64,000 nt of DNA from Phaeobacter gallaeciensis (GCF_001678945.1 NZ_CP015124.1:2394001-2458000); one strand, 5' to 3'. Shown: positions 25,740 to 34,400, numbered from the stretch's first letter. Numbers and translations: made by a program. The notes: a model not told the origin generated them from the letters alone.

Positions 25740-26564
25740 TTAACGGAACAGCTGCTGCAGGGTCTGTGGTGCCGAGTTGGCAATCGACAGAGCCTGTACA
25801 CCCAGCTGTTGCTGGGTTTGCAATGCTTTCAATCGGGCGGATGCTTCTTCCATATCAGCGTCCACCAGCGCACCGATGCCGCTCTTCATCGCATCAGTCA
25901 CCTTTGAGACGAATTCGGATTGCTTCTCGATGCGGGCTGCCGAAGCACCCAGGGCGGCGGCGCCGTCGACCGCAGTCTGGATCAGAGCTTCAATATCGTC
26001 GATGGAAGCTTCAGCGTTAGCGGGAGTGTCGACCATTACGGTTGTCAGGTCTAGGCTGGCTTCAAAATTAACCGAGCTTACGGTGATGTTCGACGCGGTC
26101 ACCGTACCGGTGGAATCGCGGTCCAGCGAGGACAGAACGGTCAGGTCGCCACCAGCAGTGTTCAGCAGGTTCGCACCGTTGAACTGCGACGATGCGATGA
26201 TCGAGGTGATCTGGTTTTTCAGCTCGGTAACTTCGGCTTCGAGTTTCCCGTTTTCCACGTTCTCCCCGGTCGCATTGACCACTTTTTCCTTCATCTCTTT
26301 CAGGAGCTCGGTGATCTGTTCAGCACCGGCTGTCGCAACAGCAACAGTGGATTCCCCCAGAGCCAGGGAGTCGCCCACGGCGTTGAAACCTGCAACGTCC
26401 GATTCCATGACTTTCGAGATCGCCCAGATGGCCGAGTTGTCCTTGGCCGTTGCGACGTCCTTACCGGTGGAAATCGCGTTCTGGGTATTCTCCAGGTTCA
26501 TGTTGATGGAGTTCAGGGTCTGCAGAGCGACCATTGCGCCGTTGTTCGTCAGAATGCTGGTCAT
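25740..26564 (-). CDS. fliC: Flagellin, copy 1 of 7
   Basis: A 274 aa flagellin with conserved D0/D1 ends (MTSILTNNGAMVALQTLNSI at the start; LQTQQQLGVQALSIANSAPQ, TLQQLFR at the end) and a short variable centre (about residues 125-205), so it lacks large D2/D3 surface domains. The ATG at 26564 follows AAAGGA by about 10 nt; upstream in-frame Met codons fall in the leader hairpins and are rejected. Its mid part (LKEMKEKVVNATGENVENGK) and C-terminus (DADMEEASARL) group it with copy 4. It is the array member closest to flaF-flbT and last in the direction of transcription. Confidence 0.92.
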   Translation of the reverse strand: MTSILTNNGAMVALQTLNSINMNLENTQNAISTGKDVATAKDNSAIWAISKVMESDVAGFNAVGDSLALGESTVAVATAGAEQITELLKEMKEKVVNATGENVENGKLEAEVTELKNQITSIIASSQFNGANLLNTAGGDLTVLSSLDRDSTGTVTASNITVSSVNFEASLDLTTVMVDTPANAEASIDDIEALIQTAVDGAAALGASAARIEKQSEFVSKVTDAMKSGIGALVDADMEEASARLKALQTQQQLGVQALSIANSAPQTLQQLFR

Positions 26565-26732
26565 AGCTTTCATTCCTTTAGCGTTTTGAGACGTTTCGTC
26601 CCGAGTTTTCCCTGCCCCGAAGGGCATCTCTGACGTCTTTCTGACTGTGCGTTCTGCCGTTCGGCTTGCGCGCCACCCCGTTTTCCAAGGTGCAAGTGGA
26701 CATTGCCGCGATATTTGCTAAGGGAGTGCTAA
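26565..26732 (-). promoter_or_regulatory. Promoter and leader of flagellin copy 1
   Basis: TTAG-CACTCCC-TTAG box at 26718-26732, 154 nt before the start codon. The leader has two hairpins on the transcript strand: UGCCC-UUCG-GGGCA (26613-26626) and GGGACG-AAA-CGUCUC (26588-26602), then AAAGGA as ribosome site. The same order is found at all seven copies. Confidence 0.65.
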
Positions 26733-26880
26733 TTCGGAGAGGCCGATTCTGTAGAATTTTCTGTAATTGCCAGCGGCAACATCTCTAAGTTGTGCGCGGC
26801 TTTCCTTTGCGTCCCGAAGGAGCTGGCGGTTCTGGTCGGCAATAACTGTTGAGCTCATCCATCAGGGGGGAGCGAAAAGG
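26733..26880 (-). pseudogene. Remnant of a flgN-like gene (most reduced copy)
   Basis: Between the copy 2 terminator and the copy 1 promoter box lie about 150 nt in which short blocks match the intact flgN-like gene at 35482-35841 (the GGCAATAACTGTTGAGC block and the CATCAGGGG block near its start). Most of the gene is deleted and no frame remains. Confidence 0.5.
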
Positions 26881-26883
26881 ACC

Positions 26884-26904
26884 GGGGCACGTCTGGCGCG
26901 CCCC
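26884..26904 (-). terminator. Terminator of flagellin copy 2
   Basis: GGGGCGCG-CCAGA-CGTGCCCC on the minus strand; one G-C pair of the common stem is replaced by a G-U wobble, keeping the fold. Confidence 0.78.
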
Positions 26905-26916
26905 GGATCAGGACGT

Positions 26917-27741
26917 TTAACGGAACAGCTGCTGTAGGGTCTGTGGCGCCGAGTTGGCAATCGATAGCGCCTGTACGCCTAGCTGTTGCTGGGTCTGCAA
27001 CGCCTTTAATCGCGCGGATGCGGCTTCCATATCAGTATCCACCAGCGCGCCGATGCCGCTCTTCATCGCATCAGTCACCTTTGAGACGAATTCGGCCTGC
27101 TTCTCGATACGGGCTGCCGAGGCACCCAGGGCGGCGGCGCCGTCAACCGCAGTCTGGATCAGATTCTCGATCACCGAGATGGAAGCGTCAGCCTCTGCCG
27201 AAGTGCCGACTTTGACGTCGGTCAGAACCAGACTGTCCGTAAAGTTGACCGATTTTACGGTGATGTTCGACGCGGTGACCGTGCCGGTGGAATCGCGGTC
27301 AAGGGAGGACAGAACGGTCAAGTCACCACCGTCCTTGTTCAGCAGGTTCGCACCGTTGAACTGCGACGATTTGATGATCGAGGTGATCTGGTTTTTCAAC
27401 TCGGTGACTTCGGCATTGAGTTTCCCGTTTTCCACGTTCTCCCCGGTTGCAGTGACCACTTTTTCCTTCATCTCTTTCAGAAGCTCGGTGATCTGTTCGG
27501 CACCGGCCGTTGCAACCGCAACAGTGGATTCCCCCAGAGCCAGCGAGTCGCTTACCGCGTTGAAGCCGGCAACATCCGACTCCATGACCTTCGAGATCGC
27601 CCAGATGGCCGAGTTGTCCTTGGCCGTTGCGACGTCCTTACCGGTGGAAATCGCGTTCTGGGTATTCTCCAGGTTCATGTTGATGGAGTTCAGGGTCTGC
27701 AGAGCGACCATTGCGCCGTTGTTCGTCAGAATGCTTGTCAT
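26917..27741 (-). CDS. fliC: Flagellin, copy 2 of 7
   Basis: A 274 aa flagellin with the same first 124 residues as copy 1 apart from a few changes (AVSDSLALG in place of AVGDSLALG). The centre is distinct (VKSVNFTDSLVLTDVKVGTS, AEADASISVIENLIQTA). It combines the copy-1-type middle (LKEMKEKVVTATGENVENGK) with the copy-3-type C-terminus (DTDMEAASARL), so it is a mosaic. Start ATG at 27741 has AAAGGA about 12 nt upstream. Own promoter box and terminator suggest separate transcription. Confidence 0.92.
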   Translation of the reverse strand: MTSILTNNGAMVALQTLNSINMNLENTQNAISTGKDVATAKDNSAIWAISKVMESDVAGFNAVSDSLALGESTVAVATAGAEQITELLKEMKEKVVTATGENVENGKLNAEVTELKNQITSIIKSSQFNGANLLNKDGGDLTVLSSLDRDSTGTVTASNITVKSVNFTDSLVLTDVKVGTSAEADASISVIENLIQTAVDGAAALGASAARIEKQAEFVSKVTDAMKSGIGALVDTDMEAASARLKALQTQQQLGVQALSIANSAPQTLQQLFR

Positions 27742-27910
27742 AGCTTTTTGTCCTTTAGCATTAGGAGACGTTTCGTCTCGCGTGTTTGATGCCCCGAAGG
27801 GCGTCTCTGACGTCGTTCTGACTATGCGTTAAGCCGTGCGGCTTCCGCGCCCCCCCCGTTTCCCGAGGCGCGATTGTACCTTTCTGCAATAGTTTCTAAG
27901 AGAACATTAA
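27742..27910 (-). promoter_or_regulatory. Promoter and leader of flagellin copy 2
   Basis: TTAA-TGTTCTC-TTAG at 27896-27910, 155 nt before the ATG. Hairpins GCCC-UUCG-GGGC (27791-27802) and GAGACG-AAA-CGUCUC (27765-27779). The upstream part is nearly identical to that of copy 6. Confidence 0.65.
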
Positions 27911-28440
27911 CAGCGAGAGTTGGGATCTCTAGAAATCCGCTTAAGTTGTGCAGGCTTGCGCATGCCTCTCGAATATTTGATCCAATCCGATGCCGAGCGG
28001 ATCTTGCGTCCTGCGCCTTCGTATGGATCCGGACCTGTCCGAATGACCCGCTCGCCGCAGGACGCGCGGTTTTTCTTCGCTCTTGTCAAGGTTGGGGGCT
28101 CAACTGGCCTTTGGTGAGACCTGTACGGGGGAGCTCATCTAGGCTTGTGTGTGGGGGCCACTGATTGCAATCGCCCCGCAACTGGCACAGGTCCGCCCTT
28201 CGTGCTGCGACTGAGCGAATGCCCCCATGGCGTTTTCGATGGGTCCTGATCGCGCGTGACCTTGCCTCACGCCGTCGAAAAGGGCTGGCGTTTCAGGTCG
28301 GCAAAACTGTTGAGCGCTTCGATCGCCTGTTCTTTTTGCACGAGGACGGCTTTTCTCTTTTTCAAAGCGCCATCCATCATGGCAGTACGCCCTTCGCCGA
28401 GGCCGACATTTCGTTCATTGATGAGGGGCTAAGGATAAGA
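27911..28440 (-). pseudogene. Decayed flgN-like gene upstream of flagellin copy 2
   Basis: About 530 nt that align in order with the intact flgN-like gene at 35482-35841. On the plus strand the shared blocks include CTGTTGAGCGCTTCGATCGC and GCATGCCTCTCGA, interrupted by about 150 nt of extra sequence and several frameshifts and stops. It is nearly identical to 33860-34398, so one copy was made from the other recently or the two are homogenised. Confidence 0.7.
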
Positions 28441-28444
28441 AACC

Positions 28445-28465
28445 GGGGCGCGCCTGGCGCGCCCC
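28445..28465 (-). terminator. Terminator of flagellin copy 3
   Basis: GGGGCGCG-CCAGG-CGCGCCCC stem on the minus strand, 12 nt after the stop codon, followed by GGTTTCTTATC. Confidence 0.8.
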
Positions 28466-28477
28466 GGATCAGGCCGT

Positions 28478-29302
28478 TTAACGGAACAGCTGCTGCAGGG
28501 TCTGTGGCGCCGAGTTGGCAATCGATAGCGCCTGTACGCCTAGCTGTTGCTGTGTCTGCAACGCCTTTAATCGCGCGGATGCGGCTTCCATATCAGTATC
28601 TACCAGCGCGCCGATGCCGCTCTTCATCGCGTCGGACACCTTTGAGACGAATTCGGACTGCTTTTCGATGCGGGCTGCCGAAGCACCCAGGGCAGCGGCG
28701 CCGTCAACCGCAGTCTGGATCAGTTTCTCAATGTCATCGATGGAAGCTTCAGCGTCTGCAGAAGTACCGACTTTGATGGTTGCCAGGTCCAGGCTGGCTT
28801 CAAAATTGACCGAGCTTACGGTGATGTTTGACGCGGTGACTGTGCCAGTCGAATCGCGGTCCAGCGAGGACAGAACGGTCAGGTTACCGCCGGCGGTGTT
28901 CAGCAGGTTCGCACCGTTGAACTGCGACCCTTTGATGATCGAGGTGATCTGTTTTTTCAGCTCGTCGACTTCGGCTTTGATTTTGTTGTGATCCACGTTC
29001 TCCCCGGTTGCAGTGGTCACTTTTTCCTTCATCTCTCTCAGAAGGTCGGTGATCTGTTCGGCGCCGGCCGTTGCAACCGCCACCGTGGATTCACCCAGAG
29101 CCAGAGAGTCGCCCACAGCGTTGAAACCTGCAACATCCGATTCCATGACTTTCGAGATCGCCCAGATGGCCGAGTTGTCCTTGGCCGTTGCGACTTCCTT
29201 ACCGGTGGAAATCGCGTTTTGGGTGTTCTCCAGGTTCATGTTGATGGAGTTCAGAGTCTGCAGAGCGACCATTGCGCCGTTGTTCGTCAGAATGCTGGTC
29301 AT
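28478..29302 (-). CDS. fliC: Flagellin, copy 3 of 7
   Basis: A 274 aa flagellin with the conserved ends of the array. It differs from copy 1 by STGKEVATAKDN (Glu for Asp) and by the middle helix LREMKEKVTTATGENVDHNK, IKAEVDELKKQITSIIKGSQ, shared with copies 5-7, while the variable centre (SSVNFEASLDLATIKVGTSA) is close to that of copy 1. This again indicates exchange between copies. ATG at 29302 with AAAGGA upstream. Confidence 0.92.
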   Translation of the reverse strand: MTSILTNNGAMVALQTLNSINMNLENTQNAISTGKEVATAKDNSAIWAISKVMESDVAGFNAVGDSLALGESTVAVATAGAEQITDLLREMKEKVTTATGENVDHNKIKAEVDELKKQITSIIKGSQFNGANLLNTAGGNLTVLSSLDRDSTGTVTASNITVSSVNFEASLDLATIKVGTSADAEASIDDIEKLIQTAVDGAAALGASAARIEKQSEFVSKVSDAMKSGIGALVDTDMEAASARLKALQTQQQLGVQALSIANSAPQTLQQLFR

Positions 29303-29470
29303 AGCTTTTAGTCCTTTAGCAATATGAGACGTTTCGTCTCGCGTGTTTGATGCCCCGAAGGGCGTCTCTGACGTCTTTCTGACTATGCGTTAAGCCATCC
29401 GGCTTCCGCGCCCCCCCGTTTCCCGAGGCGCGGTTGGACATTGCCGTGACGTTTGCTAAGGGAGTGCTAA
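29303..29470 (-). promoter_or_regulatory. Promoter and leader of flagellin copy 3
   Basis: TTAG-CACTCCC-TTAG at 29456-29470, 154 nt before the ATG. Hairpins GCCC-UUCG-GGGC (29352-29363) and GAGACG-AAA-CGUCUC (29326-29340). Confidence 0.65.
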
Positions 29471-30235
29471 CCGGTAGATCACGCCTCTGTGAAATCCCTC
29501 AAGGGTTGTGTTTTCTTGCGTGCGCCTCTCCAGCTTTTGATCCAACTCGGGCGCCAAAGCGGGTCTTGCGGCCTGTGCTGTCGTATAGCACCGGACCTTT
29601 GCGTTGCCGACGCAGGCCCGCTATCCGTGATCCGTCTGAGCGGATTGGAGTGGCCCCCGGAAAGGGGGTTAAACTCACGTAAATTTCTCCCAAATTTGAG
29701 GTATCAACGATGGCTGGAAACGAAAAATACTTGAAGAGCCTGCATCGAAATTTCGACAGGTTGAAGTGCTGTAGGGGCAGGGGGCAGCGCTTGTCGGGGA
29801 CGAATACTGCGAGACCTTCAATGTCCGTTGCCGCGGCGAGTTGGTAAATGGAGAGATCTTCTACAGTCTGCGGGAAGCCCAATGCGGATTGAGCAATGGC
29901 GCACTCAATACAACCTGGTCGGGGCGCAGAGCGCTATCGGCCGCCAGTGCCCGAATGTATTGTCATGGTGGATCAGATTCAGATGATAAAGTGCCACTTA
30001 CATCGGAACACTCAATGCGGGCACCCGAGGATACCCTCAATGGTATTTTTCGATGGGGGGTCTGAATGCGGGTGATCTTGCCCTGCACCTGTGAATGGGA
30101 CTGGCGTTCTAGATCGGAAAAACTGATGAACTCTTCGATCAGCAGTTTCATTGCGAAAATGACTTTGTTCTTTTTCAGTGCGTCCTTCGCCGAGGCCGAC
30201 ACTTCGTTCATCGATGACGGGCTAAAGAAAAGAAA
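29471..30235 (-). pseudogene. Decayed flgN-like gene upstream of copy 3, split by foreign DNA
   Basis: The outer parts (29471-29660 and about 30020-30235) match the two ends of the intact flgN-like gene at 35482-35841; the plus-strand block CTAGATCGGAAAAACTGATG corresponds to CCAGATCGGAAAAACTGTTG in the gene. About 350 nt of unrelated sequence, including the tail of an IS3-type transposase in the opposite orientation, lies between them. Frameshifts and stops rule out function. Confidence 0.65.
29780..29960 (+). mobile_element. Relic of an IS3-family transposase (C-terminal end)
   Basis: From 29802 the plus strand reads EYCETFNVRCRGELVNGEIF, YSLREAQ, which is the typical C-terminal integrase-core end of IS3-family OrfB (YCESFNARxRDELLNGEIFYSLREAQ). 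After a frameshift near 29885 a second frame continues IEQWRTQYNLVGAQSAIG, matching the IEQWRxxYNxxRPHSALG end of the same family. No terminal repeats or upstream transposase remain. It is a degraded insertion inside the flgN remnant. Confidence 0.75.
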
Positions 30236-30237
30236 CC

Positions 30238-30256
30238 GGGGCGCTTGGCGCGCCCC
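30238..30256 (-). terminator. Terminator of flagellin copy 4
   Basis: GGGGCGCG-CCA-AGCGCCCC type stem with a shortened loop (19 nt in all), 12 nt after the stop codon. Confidence 0.75.
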
Positions 30257-30268
30257 GGATCAGGCCGT

Positions 30269-31093
30269 TTAACGGAACAGCTGCTGCAGGGTCTGCGGTG
30301 CCGAGTTGGCAATCGACAGAGCCTGCACACCCAGCTGTTGCTGCGTCTGCAGGGCCTTCAATCGCGCGGACGCTTCTTCCATATCTGCATCCACCAGCGC
30401 ACCGATGCCGCTCTTCATTGCGTCAGTCACCTTTGAGACGAATGCGGACTGCTTTTCGATGCGGGCTGCCGAAGCACCCAGGGCGGCGGCGCCGTCGACC
30501 GCAGTCTGGATCAGAGCTTCAATGTCGTCGATGGAAGCTTCAGCGGCTGTCGAAGTGCTGACGTCGACGCTGCTCAGAGTCAGGGTGGCTTCAAAATCAA
30601 CCGAGGTTACGGTAATGTTCGAAGCGGTCACTGTGCCAGTCGAATCCCGGTCAAGGGAGGACAGAACGGTCAGGTCACCACCAGCGGTGTTCAGCAGGTT
30701 CGCACCGTTGAACTGCGACGATCCGATGATCGAAGTGATCTGGTTTTTCAGCTCGGTGACTTCAGCGGAGAGTTTCCCGCTGTCCACGTTCTCGCCGGTT
30801 GCATTGATCACTTTTTCCTTCATCTCTTTCAGAAGGTCGGTGATCTGTTCGGCGCCGGCAGTTGCAACCGCAACAGTGGATTCACCCAGGGCCAGGGAGT
30901 CGCCCACGGCGTTGAAGCCGGCAACGTCCGATTCCATGACTTTCGAAATCGCCCAGATGGCCGAGTTGTCCTTGGCAGTTGCGACGTCCTTACCGGTGGA
31001 AATCGCGTTCTGGGTGTCCTCCAGATTCATGTTAATGGATTTCAGGGTCTGCAGAGCGACCATTGCGCCGTTGTTCGTCAGAATGCTGGTCAT
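30269..31093 (-). CDS. fliC: Flagellin, copy 4 of 7
   Basis: A 274 aa flagellin. Differences from the others include LQTLKSINMNLEDTQNAIST (Lys and Glu-Asp changes) near the N-terminus, ENVDSGKLSAEVTELKNQIT in the middle, and the centre TSVDFEATLTLSSVDVSTST. The C-terminus (KVTDAMKSG, DADMEEASARL) equals copy 1. Its centre TSVDFEATLTL is shared with copy 5, which otherwise belongs to the other subgroup. ATG at 31093; upstream in-frame Met codons lie in the leader. Confidence 0.92.
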   Translation of the reverse strand: MTSILTNNGAMVALQTLKSINMNLEDTQNAISTGKDVATAKDNSAIWAISKVMESDVAGFNAVGDSLALGESTVAVATAGAEQITDLLKEMKEKVINATGENVDSGKLSAEVTELKNQITSIIGSSQFNGANLLNTAGGDLTVLSSLDRDSTGTVTASNITVTSVDFEATLTLSSVDVSTSTAAEASIDDIEALIQTAVDGAAALGASAARIEKQSAFVSKVTDAMKSGIGALVDADMEEASARLKALQTQQQLGVQALSIANSAPQTLQQLFR

Positions 31094-31261
31094 AGCTTTT
31101 ATTCCTTTAGCGTTTTGAGACGTTTCGTCCCGAGTTTTCCCTGCCCCGAAGGGCATCTCTGACGTCTTTCTGACTATGCGTTCAGCCGTCCGGCCTCCGC
31201 GCCCCCCCGTTTCCCGAGGCGCAGAAACACTTTGCCGTGATGATTGCTAAAGGAATCCTAA
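31094..31261 (-). promoter_or_regulatory. Promoter and leader of flagellin copy 4
   Basis: TTAG-GATTCCT-TTAG at 31247-31261, 154 nt before the ATG. Hairpins UGCCC-UUCG-GGGCA (31142-31155) and GGGACG-AAA-CGUCUC (31117-31131). Confidence 0.65.
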
Positions 31262-31500
31262 TGCGTGGAGTTTGGCTTCGTAAATTTTTCCCTAAATTTC
31301 CCTGGAGTTTTTCTTAAGTTATAAAGGCACGCAGCGTTCTCCAGCTTCTGATCCAAGGCTTTTGGTTCAATCGGGCGGCCCCAATGGCGCTTTCCGATGG
31401 GTTTTGATTGCGCGTGACCTTCCTTAGAACTTCCAGAAGGGCCGGGCGTTTCAGATCGGAATGCGTGTTGATCTCATCAATGAGCGTTGAGAATAAGAAA
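31262..31500 (-). pseudogene. Decayed flgN-like gene upstream of copy 4
   Basis: About 240 nt with blocks matching 35482-35841 in order (plus-strand TCTCCAGCTTCTGATCCAA near one end; CCAATGGCGCTTTCC, TTGCGCGTGACCTT and TTTCAGATCGGAA further on). Large internal deletions leave no frame. Confidence 0.6.
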
Positions 31501-31502
31501 CC

Positions 31503-31523
31503 GGGGCGCGTCTGGCGCGCCCC
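31503..31523 (-). terminator. Terminator of flagellin copy 5
   Basis: GGGGCGCG-CCAGA-CGCGCCCC stem on the minus strand followed by GGTTTCTTATTCT. Confidence 0.8.
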
Positions 31524-31535
31524 AGACCAGGCCGT

Positions 31536-32360
31536 TTAACGGAACAGCTGCTGCAGGGTCTGTGGCGCCGAGTTGGCAATCGATAGCGCCTGTACCCCTA
31601 GCTGTTGCTGCGTCTGCAACGCCTTTAATCGCGCGGATGCGGCTTCCATATCAGTATCCACCAGCGCACCGATGCCGCTCTTCATCGCGTCAGACACCTT
31701 TGAGACGAATTCGGCCTGCTTTTCGATGCGGGCTGCCGAAGCACCCAGGGCGGCGGCGCCGTCAACCGCAGTCTGGATCAGAGCTTCAATCTTCGCGATG
31801 GAAAGTTCAGCCTGTGTTGAATCACTGACATTGACGTCGCCCAGCGTCAGTGTGGCTTCAAAATCAACCGAGGTTACGGTGATGTTCGACGCGGTGACTG
31901 TGCCAGTCGAATCCCGGTCAAGGGAGGATAGAACGGTCAGGTCATCACCAGCGGTGTTCAGCAGGTTCGCACCGTTGAACTGCGACCCCTTGATGATCGA
32001 GGTGATCTGTTTTTTCAGCTCGTCGACTTCGGCTTTGATTTTGTTGTGATCCACGTTCTCCCCGGTTGCAGTGGTCACTTTTTCCTTCATCTCTCTCAGA
32101 AGGTCGGTGATCTGTTCGGCGCCGGCCGTTGCAACCGCAACAGTGGATTCCCCCAGAGCCAGGGAGTCGCTCACGGCGTTAAAGCCGGCAACATCCGATT
32201 CCATGACTTTCGAGATCGCCCAGATGGCCGAGTTGTCCTTGGCAGTTGCGACGTCCTTACCGGTGGAAATCGCGTTCTGGGTATTCTCCAGATTCATGTT
32301 GATGGAGTTCAGGGTCTGCAGAGCGACCATTGCGCCGTTGTTCGTCAGAATGCTGGTCAT
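31536..32360 (-). CDS. fliC: Flagellin, copy 5 of 7
   Basis: A 274 aa flagellin. The middle helix (LREMKEKVTTATGENVDHNK) equals copies 3 and 7, the centre begins like copy 4 (TSVDFEATLTLGDVNVSDST), and the following QAELSIAKIEALIQTAVDG is shared with copy 6. It is therefore a three-way mosaic. LLNTAGDDLTVLS has Asp where other copies have Gly. ATG at 32360 with AAAGGA upstream. Confidence 0.92.
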   Translation of the reverse strand: MTSILTNNGAMVALQTLNSINMNLENTQNAISTGKDVATAKDNSAIWAISKVMESDVAGFNAVSDSLALGESTVAVATAGAEQITDLLREMKEKVTTATGENVDHNKIKAEVDELKKQITSIIKGSQFNGANLLNTAGDDLTVLSSLDRDSTGTVTASNITVTSVDFEATLTLGDVNVSDSTQAELSIAKIEALIQTAVDGAAALGASAARIEKQAEFVSKVSDAMKSGIGALVDTDMEAASARLKALQTQQQLGVQALSIANSAPQTLQQLFR

Positions 32361-32528
32361 AGCTTTCATTCCTTTAGCAATATGAGACGTTTCGTCTCGC
32401 GTGTTTGATGCCCCGAAGGGCATCTCTGACGTCTTTCTGACTATGCGTTAAGCCATCCGGCTCCCGCGCCACCCCGGTTCCTGGGACGCAAGTAGACATT
32501 GCCACGAAAATTGCTAAGGGAGTCCTAA
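32361..32528 (-). promoter_or_regulatory. Promoter and leader of flagellin copy 5
   Basis: TTAG-GACTCCC-TTAG at 32514-32528, 154 nt before the ATG. Hairpins UGCCC-UUCG-GGGCA (32409-32422) and GAGACG-AAA-CGUCUC (32384-32398). Confidence 0.65.
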
Positions 32529-32820
32529 TAGGGAGAGTGGGTGGTGGTTAAATCGTCGCAAAGTTGTGCAGCCTTTCGCAGGATTTTCCAGTTTCTGATC
32601 CACCCGGATGCTATAGCGGATCTTGCGGTCTGCGCTGACTTATACCGCCAGACCTTTGCGCAGCCGACGCAGGTTCGCCATCCGTGCTGCGGCTGAGCGA
32701 ATGCCCCCATGGCGTTTTCGATGGGTCCTGATCGCGCGTGACCTTGCTTAGCGCTTCCGAAAGGGGGGGCTCCAGGTCTGAGACATTGTTGAGCGCTTCG
32801 ATGAGGGGCCGGGGATAAAG
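32529..32820 (-). pseudogene. Decayed flgN-like gene upstream of copy 5
   Basis: About 290 nt aligned with the C-terminal two thirds of the intact gene at 35482-35841. On the minus strand the frames give pieces such as ENAM (ESAMEGIRSV in the gene) and, in shifted frame, an end equivalent to LDQKLE (WIRNWKIL). Frameshifts and a deletion of the N-terminal third make it non-functional. Confidence 0.65.
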
Positions 32821-32823
32821 ACC

Positions 32824-32844
32824 GGGGCACGTCTGGCGCGCCCC
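32824..32844 (-). terminator. Terminator of flagellin copy 6
   Basis: GGGGCGCG-CCAGA-CGTGCCCC on the minus strand with the same G-U wobble as at copy 2, followed by GGTCTTTATC. Confidence 0.78.
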
Positions 32845-32856
32845 GGATCAGGCCGT

Positions 32857-33690
32857 TTAACGGAACAGCTGCTGCAGGGTCTGTGGCGCCGAGTTGGCAA
32901 TCGATAGCGCCTGTACGCCTAGCTGTTGCTGTGTCTGCAACGCCTTTAATCGCGCGGATGCGGCTTCCATATCAGTATCCACCAGCGCGCCGATGCCGCT
33001 CTTCATCGCGTCAGACACCTTTGAGACGAATTCGGACTGCTTCTCAATACGGGCTGCCGAAGCACCCAGGGCGGCGGCGCCGTCAACCGCAGTCTGGATC
33101 AGAGCCTCAATCTTGGCGATGGAAAGTTCAGCCTGTGACGAATCACTGACATCAATGCCGCTCAGGGTCAGGTTATCCTCAAAGTTGACCGAGGATACGG
33201 TGATGTTCGAAGCGGATACTGTAGAGGATGTGCCAGTCCCATTGCGGTCAAGCGAGGACAGAACTGTCAGGTCACCACCGTTCTTGTTCAGCAGGTTCGC
33301 ACCGTTGAACTGCGACCCCTTGATGATCGAGGTGATCTGTTTTGTCAGTTCGTCGACTTCAGCTTTGATTTTGTTGTTATCCACGTTCTCCCCGGTTGCA
33401 GTGGTCACTTTTTCCTTCATCTCTCTCAGAAGGTCGGTGATCTGTTCGGCGCCGGCCGTTGCAACCGCAACAGTGGATTCCCCCAGAGCCAGCGAGTCGC
33501 TTACCGCGTTGAAGCCGGCAACATCCGATTCCATGACCTTCGAGATCGCCCAGATGGCCGAGTTGTCCTTGGCCGTTGCGACGTCCTTACCGGTGGAAAT
33601 CGCGTTCTGGGTATTCTCCAGGTTCATGTTGATGGAGTTCAGAGTCTGCAGCGCAACCATTGCGCCGTTGTTCGTCAGAATGCTGGTCAT
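32857..33690 (-). CDS. fliC: Flagellin, copy 6 of 7
   Basis: A 277 aa flagellin, 3 residues longer than copies 1-5 because of a small insertion in the centre (DRNGTGTSSTVSASNITV where others have DRDSTGTVTASNITV). Only copy 7 shares it. The helix VDELTKQITSII has Thr where relatives have Lys, and ENVDNNK replaces ENVDHNK. ATG at 33690 with AAAGGA upstream. Confidence 0.92.
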   Translation of the reverse strand: MTSILTNNGAMVALQTLNSINMNLENTQNAISTGKDVATAKDNSAIWAISKVMESDVAGFNAVSDSLALGESTVAVATAGAEQITDLLREMKEKVTTATGENVDNNKIKAEVDELTKQITSIIKGSQFNGANLLNKNGGDLTVLSSLDRNGTGTSSTVSASNITVSSVNFEDNLTLSGIDVSDSSQAELSIAKIEALIQTAVDGAAALGASAARIEKQSEFVSKVSDAMKSGIGALVDTDMEAASARLKALQTQQQLGVQALSIANSAPQTLQQLFR

Positions 33691-33859
33691 AGCTTTTTGT
33701 CCTTTAGCAATATGAGACGTTTCGTCTCGCGTGTTTGATGCCCCGAAGGGCGTCTCTGACGTCGTTCTGACTATGCGTTAAGCCGTGCGGCTTCCGCGCC
33801 CCCCCCGTTTCCCGAGGCGCGATTACACCTTTCTGCAATAGTTTCTAAGAGAACATTAA
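33691..33859 (-). promoter_or_regulatory. Promoter and leader of flagellin copy 6
   Basis: TTAA-TGTTCTC-TTAG at 33845-33859, 155 nt before the ATG. Hairpins GCCC-UUCG-GGGC (33740-33751) and GAGACG-AAA-CGUCUC (33714-33728). Nearly identical to copy 2. Confidence 0.65.
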
Positions 33860-34398
33860 CGGCGAGAGTTGCGGTCTCTAGAATTCCGCTTAAGTTGTGC
33901 GGGCTTGCGCATGCCTCTCGAATATTTGATCCAATCCGATGCCGAGCGGATCTTGCGTCCTGCGCCTTCGTATGGATCCGGACCTGTCCGAATGACCCGC
34001 TCGCCGCAGGACGCGCGGTTTTTCTTCGCTCTTGTCAAGGTTGGGGGCTCAACTGGCCTTTGGTGCGACCTGCACGGGGGGAGCTCATCTAGGCTCGTGT
34101 GTGGGGGCCACTGATTGCAATCGCCACGCAACTGGCACAGGTTCGCCATTCGTGCTGCGACTGAGGGAATGCCCCTCCCCAATGGCACTTTTCGATGGGT
34201 TCTGAATGCGCGTGACCTTGCCTCACGCCGTCGAAAAGGGCTGGCGTTTCAGGTCGGAAAAACTGTTGAGCGCTTCGATCGCCTGTTCTTTTCGCACGAG
34301 GACGGCTTTTCTCTTTTTCAGAGTGCCATCCATACTGGCAGTACGCCCTTCGCCGAGGCCGACATTTCGTTCATCGATGAGGGGCTAAGGATAAGAAA
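33860..34398 (-). pseudogene. Decayed flgN-like gene upstream of copy 6
   Basis: A near-duplicate of 27911-28440, with the same insertions, frameshifts and flgN-like blocks relative to the intact gene at 35482-35841. Small differences include a few extra bases near 34175 (CCCCTCCCCAATGG). Confidence 0.7.
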
Positions 34399-34400
34399 CC

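Noticed and set aside
26716-26733. Sigma-54 (-24/-12) promoter in the flagellin box
   Set aside because: TAGCAC-N5-TAGCA resembles TGGCAC-N5-TTGCA only in copies 1 and 3; the GG and GC dinucleotides are not kept in the other copies, while the TTAG/TTAA spacing is.
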